Below, in pieces: positions 35,460-44,880 of a DNA stretch of 64,000 nt. A model generated the notes under the pieces. The model did not search any database, was not told the DNA's origin, and saw only the letters and a program-made list of their open reading frames with translations. This stretch comes from Acanthaster planci (Eukaryota > Echinodermata > Asteroidea > Valvatida > Acanthasteridae), in contig NW_019091534.1 in assembly GCF_001949145.1 (NCBI RefSeq), positions 247,456 through 311,455 on the forward strand, read 5' to 3'. Made by a program: the position numbers and the translations under genes. Each line of letters starts with the position of its first letter. Within the stretch, counting starts at the first letter, position 1.

Positions 35460-36350
35460 ATGGAAGGAGACAATGTGGTTGATGATGGAGCTACACCGGC
35501 ACCTGCAATTCACCACATCAGCTTCGAGCTAATTGATCTTAACGTGAACGTCTGCGCTGGGTTGAAGCAGATCGTCAATGATCCTACCGTTGAGGAATGG
35601 GTTGGAGATATGCGGTCGCTGTTAAAGACCTTGAACAGACCAATTGACCAGTAGTCCCAAGTGTTGATCACGTATTTTGGTGGGGAAACGAAATGAGAGG
35701 TGTTGGTCATGCCGGAGGAGGAGCAACGCCGGGCAGACAACATATTTGCTCGACTTCGAGACACCTATGGAGACAAGGTGCCCGCTGACACGCTCCTGCA
35801 GATGTTTCACAGCAGGAGGCAGAAGCCTCCGGAGATCCTAAGGGACTTCTCGCTGGCATTGCAGGAAATCCTAGGGAGGCTGAGACAATGGGATCGAGAA
35901 GCTGTCAACTGGTCCAATCAACTCCTGAGGGACCGATTTGTTACCGGTTTAGACAATGCCGAGGTCCAACGCTTTCTGAAGATGGAGCTCCGCATGAGAC
36001 CAGACATGTCCTTCAGGGACGTCCAAGGCCTTTCATCTGGCTGCTGACAGAGGAGAAGGTGCCGGTGTGAATATTTCCAGTGTCCCCTCAGTCCCCCAGG
36101 CCCCTTCTCCAACACAGATCCTCCAGTCCACCCTTGAGAGGACCGTCCACCAACAGCGGCAGATGGCAGAGATGGCAGCCATAAGGTTAGGTTAAACCAG
36201 CTTCGTCCCAACTCCTCATTTGCCAACGTCAGGAGACCCCCGGAGACACCAACCCAGATGGGACGACCAAGGAAACCTGATCTGTTTGAGATGCTACCAG
36301 CCGGGGCACATGGCAAAGGAATGTGACACAAAGCAACGACTGGCTCTGTT
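35460..36350 (+). pseudogene. Retrotransposon gag remnant with CCHC zinc knuckle
   Basis: The frame from 35460 has in-frame stops at 35652-35654 and near 35694. A long open part follows (35700-36047) with the capsid-like pattern ...EILRDFSLALQEILGRL...LRDRFVTGL, then a frameshift. A further frame carries CLRCYQPGHMAKEC (36283-36324), an exact Cx2Cx4Hx4C knuckle. The order capsid then knuckle is that of Ty3/gypsy Gag. Stops plus a frameshift make it non-functional as a single protein. Confidence 0.78.
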
Positions 36351-36399
36351 AAACTAGAATGTTCCAGTGTCGAGGGCCAGATACTGGAAAATTCTAATA

Positions 36400-36690
36400 A
36401 GGCCGCCGGGGATTGCGTCTACATCGATGTTGTTCTGGGAGGTCAGGAGGTCACCTCTCTTCTAGACACTGGGCCCAGGTTTCTACACTACCATAAGAGG
36501 TCTTCAGGGAATACTTCCAGATTAACATTGATGAGAGTAGCCTCGCAAACACTTACATCCATTTAGTAGCCGCCAATGGCCTGCAGATCCCATACATGTA
36601 CCAAGGCGTGGTAGAGCTAGATGTGCACTTGATGGACGAACTGAGACGCCAAACAGACCCATTCTTGATATGAAGGTGCTGCGGAACTGT
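36400..36690 (+). pseudogene. Retroelement aspartic protease remnant
   Basis: About 80 bp after the zinc knuckle a frame reads YIDVVLGGQEVTSLLDTG (active-site LDTG at 36462-36473). The usual residue after DTG is Ala or Ser; here it is Pro. Further on, VAANGLQIPY fits the flap region. The frame breaks soon after, and the element ends before any polymerase domain. Confidence 0.6.
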
Positions 36691-37239
36691 CAAGATTTGC
36701 TTTTCAAGGAGTCAGCGTCTTTCTTCTCAAGGACGGTGCAGACAGAGCCTGGGTCCCGGAGCTCCAGGCAACCATCCGATGTACCCTGCAAATTCGCACA
36801 GAGTATGGGGCCATATCAAGGCAGGGGCCCTTCAAATTAATTACTGATTTCACTTTTGCAAAGCCATCGATTTGCTTTTCAAGACACAGAGGCAGAGGGC
36901 GACACTCCGAGCAAGAGGCGTATGAATCTGAGGGGCATATAATCTCAACTTAGTATGGTTCAAAAGTGGCATTCCTGTACCAACCACGGAATATGCAGAT
37001 CATAATGTTGCTTTACAGCCTGCACTGGAAAAGTTAACAAGGTCTACTACAAAACCAGCTATACATCCATTACAGAATGGGCGAGTTGTCCCCCTCCTCC
37101 CGACATGTTGCCATTGATTGTTTTCTACTTTGATTTTAGGAATCGAAAAGAGCCGCATTTCGAAAACGGTACTTCCACCAGAAGGGGATCCTTAAATTAC
37201 GGATGAAAGTAAATGGGCGGTATTTTTTTGAAAAAATCA

Positions 37240-37328
37240 NNNNNNNNNNNNNNNNNNNNNNNNNNNNNNNNNNNNNNNNNNNNNNNNNNNNNNNNNNNNN
37301 NNNNNNNNNNNNNNNNNNNNNNNNNNNN
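37240..37328. other. Assembly gap (89 N)
   Basis: A run of N inside copy A. Copy B continues with unique sequence at the matching point (57620 on), so what is missing here cannot be inferred safely. Confidence 0.99.
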
Positions 37329-37675
37329 AACCACCACCCACCATATGCTACCTCAGTTCATGCTAAACAGTTTAGTCACTTTATAGTCGGGGCTTCCCCT
37401 AGCCAGAATTTTTTTTTTTAAATCCAGCCAGCCTCTAGCCAAGTCCCATAGGACTGTGCGTAAGTAGACCCATATGTTTATACAAGAGATCATTACACAG
37501 GCGGTGCCTTGGCCAGGCAAGGAATGTTTTTTTATCAGAGACAACTTTTCTGTCGCGTGTGGCGGCTGTCTGTGAAGTGTATTTTGATGGGGGGGTGTTG
37601 TGGCTTGGCCGCGCATGGCAAGGCCGTTGTGCCCCCCCCCCAAAAAAAAACAGACAGCCTGGGAAAAAAGGTATT

Positions 37676-37923
37676 CAGACTTGTATACTCGTTTATTATA
37701 ATGCAGGTATGAACGACGTGATTGTCTGCTACCACTTTTGGTAGATTAACCCATTCGCAGTGTTCAACCGGTTGGCAGATTTGTCAAGTTGCGATTTCTC
37801 AACTGAACTCATAATGATAATTGGACACAAGAGGGCGCAAAGCAAGTAACGGCGGTCTCGATTAGATGTGTATCTAAAGCAGAAACGAAGACGTCACAGA
37901 GATTCCGACTTGAGTCAAGTTTA
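37676..37923. mobile_element. Inverted-repeat element family 2, 3' fragment
   Basis: It matches the right half of the 53065-53617 element: CAGACTTGTA...TCGTTTATTATAATGCAGGT, then GACACAAGAGGGCGC, and the terminal GACTTGAGTCAAGTTTA. The left half is absent. It lies in a part of copy A that has no counterpart in copy B. Confidence 0.75.
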
Positions 37924-38340
37924 TACTGTGACCTACTTTCTGCGGGTTTTGCTAGCCGTAAAGGCTAGAGGACACCCAGTGAAGTATTTAAATGCCCTTA
38001 CAGAGACATATCGGCTCTGAAACCGCAAGAAAAGCTGCGGCCCCACCAATCGAGCAGTCTGCGAGATCAGAGTTACAAAAATTAAACGCATCGCATGGTT
38101 AGTTAATTAATCGTACAACGGTTAACCCCCGGAGGTCGAAAAAATCGTGTAGCTGTAAACTAAAAAGAGTTGGACAGCTCTCTACAGCAGAATATCTCCT
38201 CTTAGAAACGCTGTGCTGAGCAGCGCATTCTTGCTTTCAACCACACAGACCACCTGAGTCACCCAACCGATGCTGCTGTAGAACCTCAGACGTCAATACA
38301 GGACAGGTGTAAGGCATTTCGCTCTACAAAAAGGTAATCC

Positions 38341-40070
38341 ACGTTTTTGTTTCTGTAACTTTAATAAATAAAATAGAACATCAGTCAAAGTTTCTCCCTC
38401 TCATTAGGGACTCCAAGTAATTCGACAAAGTGCCAGGCATTTCAACGTGATGGATTTAAGAACTTTAAGTAATTTGGGTTTTCGAGGGTAAAACTTTCAA
38501 TAAAAACCATTATCCATTTTTCCAACATCATGCCGCGCGCTCCACGAGCAAGAAAGTCACTTGAACGTTAGTTGTTATTTACACGTAATTCAATTGAAAA
38601 ATCGCCATAAGACTAATAGACTAATCCGATTAGACGCCATAACTGCGGTGGCACAGCACTCACACGCACATTCTTTAGCTTGACGCACGCGTGCATTTTG
38701 CAAATCACGACAGCCTATCGGTCGAAAAGGCATGTAACGCGCGCGTACCACCTGTCCACGAGCGTTGTGCCACCGGCTTCTAATTCTGGTGGTCGAATTA
38801 CACTATAAACACACAAACGCGTATAGGCCTAGTCATCGGGACAAACAGGTATTTCGAATGGCCAAGGCAAAAAATCTGTACACAACAATCCAAAAATGTG
38901 GCTGAGCAAGTGCAGGTACGAATGGCATGAAGTTTATGGATGGGACTAATTTTTGAAAAACGATACCTCGAAAACCGAGTGTTAGACAGTGACAACTCCC
39001 TTGAATGCGCACGTTTGTTGAGGGATGAGGGTTGGTGTTTAAATTATTGATCGTTGAGCGTGTCCATCTTTCTTGCATTTCCATGTGCCGATCCTATTAC
39101 CTCATGGAATACTTCCGTGTTTGATCATAAAATTTACAACCCTTCTTCTAGCAAAAACACCAGCATCTCACCAAAGCTGTCCTTTAAAAGCCTGAAATAT
39201 TTTAGAAAATGTTAACTTTTTAAGTTGTTGATGGAATATAGAGTATGATGTGTTATAGCTCAATTTGTAATGTAATAAATTTTGGACTCGATCTTTCCAT
39301 TGAAGTAGTAGTCTGGTAGACACAGCAAAAGAAATTGCAAAATAAATGCTTTAAAACCCGCTCAAAGTGGGATGACGTCGAACGTGTGGAATGTCCTGAT
39401 AGTTTTGTGGAAGAAGAGTTGCTGTATTTTAACCCTACCTCCTCACACTAACGTTTTATGCTCCCTTTAACACAAAGGGACTGCATGCTGTAGAGTGCCA
39501 CCCTTGCTTGTCGAAACTACCACACGTAGTGCAACCTTTTATTTCATTTATTTTATTTTCCACTATAAACAAAAATAAAACAAGACAAAAACTAAAACCA
39601 AAGCGATATCCCCAAATAAGCGTGGTTACAGGAAAAGTCGGGTTTTTTTTAATTGTTTTGTTGATTTGATTTGGTTTGGTTTGGTTTGGAATGGTTTGGT
39701 TTGGTTTGGTTTCCATCTTGATGACGTAGTGCACGGTAGCCGATCGTTTGCCTTAGCTTATTTATTGACGTGTTTACCGAACAACACCCGATACAAAATA
39801 AAACTAGAAATGTCAATTGCCCGGGGGAGGGAGCACTTGGAAATCAACCAGATGTAGGCGGGTTGTAACTCGTCACGTCGGACAAGGGATGGCGGTGATG
39901 GAGTATCGTAAAAACATTAATTGGGCCAACTGAACTTTGTGCGCAGTCACGGAAAGAATCGTTTACTACCCCTCCGTTGGTAAGTGGCAGTGGCAAAATG
40001 TTATTTATGACGTTTGTTTGGGAGTCAGGGACGCACTCCGTTGCGGCAGCGCACCTGCAAACGAAGCATG
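38341..40070. other. Duplicated non-coding spacer, copy A
   Basis: Matches 58100-60419 in copy B, except that B has an extra ~740 bp (58230-58970) and A has extra sequence near 38580-38800. Contains the (GGTTT)n run at 39662-39711. No gene recognised; a minus-strand frame at 38798-38995 is partly kept in B (59174-59365). Confidence 0.6.
39662..39711. repeat. (GGTTT)n microsatellite
   Basis: About nine TTTGG units with one interruption (GGAAT). Copy B has only one or two units at the matching place, so this expanded in copy A or shrank in copy B after the duplication. Confidence 0.9.
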
Positions 40071-40131
40071 TATGGAACGCCAAATGTACAAAATATTACG
40101 TTAATCGGTGAACGTAGTTTGATCATGTCCT

Positions 40132-40779
40132 CAATCTGTGATGTGATGTTGTCACAAAATTATGTGATGTTGTCAATTCATTATGTGAAGTTGTCAAGTC
40201 ATTATGTGATGTTGTCAAACCAATATATGAAGTTGTCAAACCACAATATGATGTTCACAATCTATTATGTGAAGTTCCCAATCCATTATGTCACGTTGTC
40301 AAAGCATGCGATGTTGTCAAACCATTAGGCCTACGTGATATTTTCAAGCAATTATGTGATGTTGTCAATCCACTTTGTGATGTTGTCAAATCGTTATGTG
40401 ATGTTGTCAATCCATAATGTAATGTTAATTGTCAATCCATTGCGTGAAGTTCTCGATCCACTGCATGAAGTTCTCCATCCATAATGTCACCTAGTCAAGG
40501 CATTATGCAATGTTGTCAAACCATTGTGCGATGTTGTCAATCCATTATGTGAAGTTCTCAATCCATTATGTGAAGTTCTCAATCCGTTGTGTCACGTTGT
40601 CAAAGCATTATGCTATGTTCTTAATCCATTACGTTATGTAGTCGAGGCGTCATACTTCGCGTAGTCAGTGCATTACGTGGTGAGCTATTCCTTTACATAG
40701 CCCGTGTCGAATTATGTGATGTTGTGATCATTATGTGAAGTCGTCAGCGAATTACGTGGGTGTAGTCACAGCATTATGC
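40132..40779 (+). repeat. Left outer arm: ~31 copies of a 21-bp repeat
   Basis: Degenerate tandem units GTTGTCAAnCCATTATGTGA with variants (GTCACGTT, GAAGTTCTC). Because 21 is divisible by three, the array keeps one frame open (40014-40328), giving a meaningless heptad protein. Confidence 0.92.
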
Positions 40780-42522
40780 TGCCTCTCCGCCTGTGGAACT
40801 ATCCCTGTGTACGGGCTGTGGCACTTTTCTGTGGGTAGGCAACGGCCAAAATGTGGCCATGCAGTACACTAGACAGGATTGAGCCCATTTTAAAGAATTT
40901 GAAATCGGAATATCTTTTGTCAGTATATTTTCAGGGAAAACTTAAGTAGACATTTTGCCCCTGCATAAGCTCAATATTAATACACTGTTACTTTATGCAC
41001 ATGCAATTAAAGCCTCTGGTAGGGAGCTTGTGGTATCAAATAAATCTGTGCATGTCCCGTGTTAATAGCCGCCCCTGGAGATTATTTCAAAGAGGAATTT
41101 CAAAGATCCATTAGGGGGGGGCTGCAGACATTAGTGATTTTTTTTTTCACTGTAATTGTATTCAATGACCAAATCCTCTCAATATATTATTTTGCTCAGG
41201 TCAACTGTTGCATATGCAACGTGCCAATTTCATTCGTATTTCTCCCATACTGTTAGTGAGTTACAGTAACAGTTTTTATTTCAAAGTCTATTAGTATGTA
41301 CATGTATCAATGTCACCACTCTGTGCAATATATCATTTCTCACCTGTTTCAGTGATGACCTCAGGTAAAAGACAAGAGACCATCAAGTAGATTTAAACCC
41401 TTGTATTTACACTGGTAGCATAACCCATGTATATGGATTATGACAGGAAGGGGCGTAATCATACATGTCGCCCCTACCTCTTCAGTTGATTTGTTTTTTC
41501 TAGCCACTCAAGTATTTAGTTTCTCTTCTATGTTGAACCATTCGCAGGTAACGAGATCGAGGAATGTGACTTGGCTGGAACGATGCTAACAATCACTTTG
41601 TTGAAATTTTGCAGTGTTTTATAAATCAAGTTGTAACATCCTTGAAATGGCTGCTTTATAGTGAGCGATGCATGTACTAACATTTACCCCGTAATAAGGT
41701 AAACAGTATTATGATATTTAAAATTGTCATTGTTCGTTTCACATTTAGAATGCAGATGTAAAGCCAAGGAGTGCTAAATGATGAACATGACTAACACGCT
41801 TCTGCACAGCTCTTACTTTACCGGTACCTTTTTCCTAAGGATGAATCTTGCATCATCCGACATGATGATCTCTTGTCTTTAATTTGGCTGTTCCTTACCT
41901 AATTAACAATAATTTGCAAACATGAGGTCATCACTGAAACAGGTGAGAAAAAATATATTGCTCAAAGTGTTGACATTAATACATGTACAATTTGGCTATA
42001 CATGTAGTAGATTTTGAAATGAAAACTGTTACTGTAACTCGCTTAAAACACTCTGGGAGAAACACGAATAAAATTGGCACATGCATATACAACGGTTGAC
42101 CTGAGAAAATTGTATACATGTAATACATTTAGAGGATCTGGTCATAAAATACAGTTATTGTGAAAAATCACTATTCAAAATCTGTCTGCAGCCCCCCCCC
42201 CCCGGATCTATGAAGCACCCTTCTCTCAAATAATTTCCATGGGGCGGCTATACATAAAGGACATGCAAAGATATACCACAAGCCCCCCAGAGACTTTGCA
42301 TGGGCATGAAGTAATATTAATTAATATTGAGCTTATGAAGGCGCAAAATGTTTACTTACGTTTTCCCTGAAAATACTCTGACAACAGATATTCCAATTCC
42401 AAACTCTTTAAAATGGGCTCAATCCTCTAGCTTTCTCGTGTATTGCTTGGCCACGTTTTGGCCTTACCCACAGAAAAACCACCAAGGGTCGTGCACAGGG
42501 ATAGCTCCACAAGCGGAGAGGC

Positions 42523-43243
42523 AGCATAATGCCGTGACTACACCCACGTAATTCGCTGACAACTTAACATAATAGATTAACTACATCACACAATTCGACA
42601 CGGGCTATGTAAAGGGATAGCTCACCATGTAATGCATTGACCACGCGAAGTGTGACACTTTGACTACATGACGTAATGAATTAAGAACACCGCATAATGA
42701 TTTGACAACGTGACATAATGGATTGAGAACTTCACATAATTAATTAATTGACAACATCACATAATGGTTTGACAACATTGCATAATGCCTTGACAACGTG
42801 GCATAATGGGTGGAGAACCCCACCTAATAGATTGACAACGTGACATAATGGGTGGAGAACCTCACTTAATGGATTGACAACATCACATCATGGTTTGACA
42901 ACATCATACAGTGGTTTGACAACTTCACATAATGGATTGACAACATTACATAATGGTTTGACAACATCACAAAATGGTTTGACAACTTCATATAATGGTT
43001 TGACTACATTACACTGTGGATTGACAACATAACACAGCAATAGACAACATCACATATAGATCGACAACACCACATAAAGATTTGGCAACTTTAAATAACG
43101 GTTTGTTTGACAACGTCACATAATGGTTTCACAACATCACATAATAGATCGACAACATTACATAATTGACAACTTCACATAACAGTTTGACAACATAACA
43201 AATGGTTTGGCAACTTTACAAAATGGTTTGACAACTTCACAAC
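42523..43243 (-). repeat. Right outer arm: ~34 copies of the same 21-bp repeat, inverted
   Basis: Units TTGACAACATCACATAATGG and variants, complementary to the left array. The two arrays differ in copy number and unit order, as expected for independent expansion and contraction. Confidence 0.92.
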
Positions 43244-43265
43244 ACACTTTTCACGTTTGGCGTTC

Positions 43266-43910
43266 CATGGGCGGTTGCCTTCCTGCGGTAGTCGGTTTGT
43301 TTGTGGGGCGATGATGTACTCTTCCTCCCCTTGGAGTATTTGTGCGGCAGATGTGAAATCCAATTGGTTTTCTGTTTACCCTTTGAGGTTTGCAAGGTTC
43401 CAGGGTCTGCCCATGAAATGCATTGTGTTCAATAGTGAAATGTGATTCAAGCAGCTTGGAAAGACTTCGAAAAAACTTGCACCGGACTACAGTTTTATAA
43501 GAGTGGATAGACCCCCCTGTTCGTCGTCAAGGTGGGTGGTAGGCGTGATTTTGTAGAGATGTCCTCGTGTTTATCGGCTGAGTACAAAAGAAAAATAACT
43601 GTATCAGCTAATCCTCCTTTAAAATTTGAAGTTCATCTTGGTTTGGTTGAACTTGAAATGAAACATGGAAGAGCGTGCATAGTGAATGACTCTGTAAAGA
43701 GACAATATAAACCTACTGTTCCAAACCGATCAGTTTTCCACAAAGCGGTGCTACTTAGTCGACGCTCTTCCCACACAGCTCAAAAGTAAATTTATCTGTT
43801 AATTTATTATCCTTTCAAACAACGCTGGCAAAGAGAAACATCATCATAGCATCGCTAAAAACACTGTAAACTGTACATCAGCTAAGACAGCTTTACCACG
43901 ACTGTCAATG
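43266..43910. other. Duplicated block between foldback element and SINE
   Basis: Well matched by 60416-61288 of copy B, which has two extra segments (about 60735-60810 and 60925-61105). Plus frames at 43257-43445 and 43532-43789 are not kept open over their full length in B. No function recognised. Confidence 0.5.
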
Positions 43911-43919
43911 TAATCACTA

Positions 43920-44212
43920 ACACAGGGGAGCGGGTAACGTAGCGGTTCTTTCTTCGCTTTCCACCACTAATTTGGCCCGGGTTAGAGTCCCGGCTTGGCC
44001 CAGGCTTAAGTGCATTTGGTTTCCAGTCCATACTCGCTCAGGCCTTGCAGCTTTTCTCTGCAAACTCCGGTTCCCTCCTAGCTGCCTTTAAACTGGACAT
44101 TCTTTCCCACTCCGTAATGTGATGCTGATTAGTAAAGGTTGTGGAATAAACACATAGTTTATTGGCGCAAATAGCCTGATTAGCTGAAAGCGCCATTAAC
44201 AACAAAACAACA
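43920..44212 (+). mobile_element. tRNA-derived SINE with 9-bp target duplication
   Basis: A 293-bp insert flanked by TAATCACTA at 43911-43919 and 44213-44221. Copy B has one TAATCACTA at the same place (61289-61297) and no insert. The head has an A-box-like GGTAACGTAGCGG and a B-box-like GGTTAGAGTCC (near 43980). The tail is (AAC)-rich (AACAACAAAACAACA). Body phrases such as GTGCATTTGGTTTCCAGTCC are of the kind common in SINEs of marine invertebrates. Confidence 0.9.
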
Positions 44213-44510
44213 TAATCACTACCACCGAGAGGCAAGCAATCAATTTAAACTCATTACAGTATTCTGGCCACGTCTTTTTTACAGCCTTGAGAAATATTAC
44301 CCTGTGGTATTGCATGTATAGACTGTCGGGCAAATCAATGCCGGAAGGGGTTTCTTTTTCTTCTCAAATTTATTGAGGCGTGCTTGGAAACGTACTCCTT
44401 GACAACACTGCCCCACCTTTGCTGGTAAAGGAAAACGTTTCCCTATGTTTTGCGTGAACATCGAGATAATCATTTACATTCAAGCTTATGTAAATATTCA
44501 CAAACAAAAA

Positions 44511-44560
44511 TGACGTCTTCAGACTCTTCAGCTGTCATATTTGCATATTTCTCCTTTGAT
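44511..44560 (+). promoter_or_regulatory. Conserved upstream block of SLC10 copy A (CRE-like and octamer)
   Basis: TGACGTC (44511-44517) and ATTTGCAT (44539-44546) sit in a block that is nearly identical in both gene copies, about 335-370 bp before the start codons. TGACGTC resembles a CREB/ATF site; ATTTGCAT is the POU/octamer motif. An inverted TGACGTC...GCTGTCA arrangement is also kept. Activity is inferred from motif and conservation only. Confidence 0.45.
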
Positions 44561-44880
44561 TAATTTTGTGTTCAGTTTTTAATTTTCATTTCAATAAATT
44601 TTTAAGGACCCGTCCTCAATTTCGAGGAAAAACCCCGTGTAACTTTCATCGGAAAATTGATCGGAGAAATTCAGAAGCGTTAAATGCAACGTAAAGGAAA
44701 AAAAGATTTTTTCAAAATACACGAAGACAGAAAGTCGACTAAAGCAAGCCAAGTATAAACTTGCACCAATTGGGCTTTAGATACAACTGTGTGCCTTTTT
44801 CTCACTGGAAAAAGCATAATCGTTAATTATGTCTTTATTCTGCACCCTTTTTATGTGCAGCACACAACCTTCTCCTTGAA

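Larger units (their letters stand above)
34000..36790 (+). mobile_element. Decayed Ty3/gypsy-type retroelement inserted in copy A
   Basis: Homology to copy B stops near 33960 and resumes at 36797 (CACAGAGTATGGGG), whereas in copy B only about 85 bp separate the same points (57092-57175). The inserted DNA carries gag- and protease-like coding remnants (35460-36480) and no reverse transcriptase, integrase or second LTR that I can see. A ~70-bp segment occurs twice in direct orientation (about 34236-34310 and 35318-35388). LTR ends were not identified, so outer boundaries are approximate. Confidence 0.65.
40071..43265. mobile_element. Foldback transposon (TU/FB-like) of 3.2 kb
   Basis: The whole 3195-bp element is an inverted repeat. 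The ends are ATGGAACGCCAAA-type in opposite orientation. Outer arms (40132-40779 and 42523-43243) are arrays of about 21-bp units built on GTTGTCAA and TTATGTGAT, and their complements. Inner arms (40780-41388 and 41862-42522) are non-repetitive and complementary, with moderate divergence and a few indels. About 473 bp form the loop. CATG flanks both ends, and the empty site in copy B has a single CATG (60416-60419). No transposase-like ORF is present. Layout matches the foldback class known from sea urchin TU and Drosophila FB elements; that relationship is inferred from architecture, not sequence identity. Confidence 0.88.

Noticed and set aside
40014-40328. Open frame of 104 codons with heptad-like repeats (YVMLS / YVKLS)
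   Set aside because: It is the 21-bp array of the foldback element read in one frame. Period 21 keeps it open by arithmetic, and the inverted array gives no matching protein.
40132-43243. Repeat arrays considered as a CRISPR-like array
   Set aside because: Units are contiguous and degenerate with no spacers, and the genome is animal. They are satellite-like arms of a foldback element.
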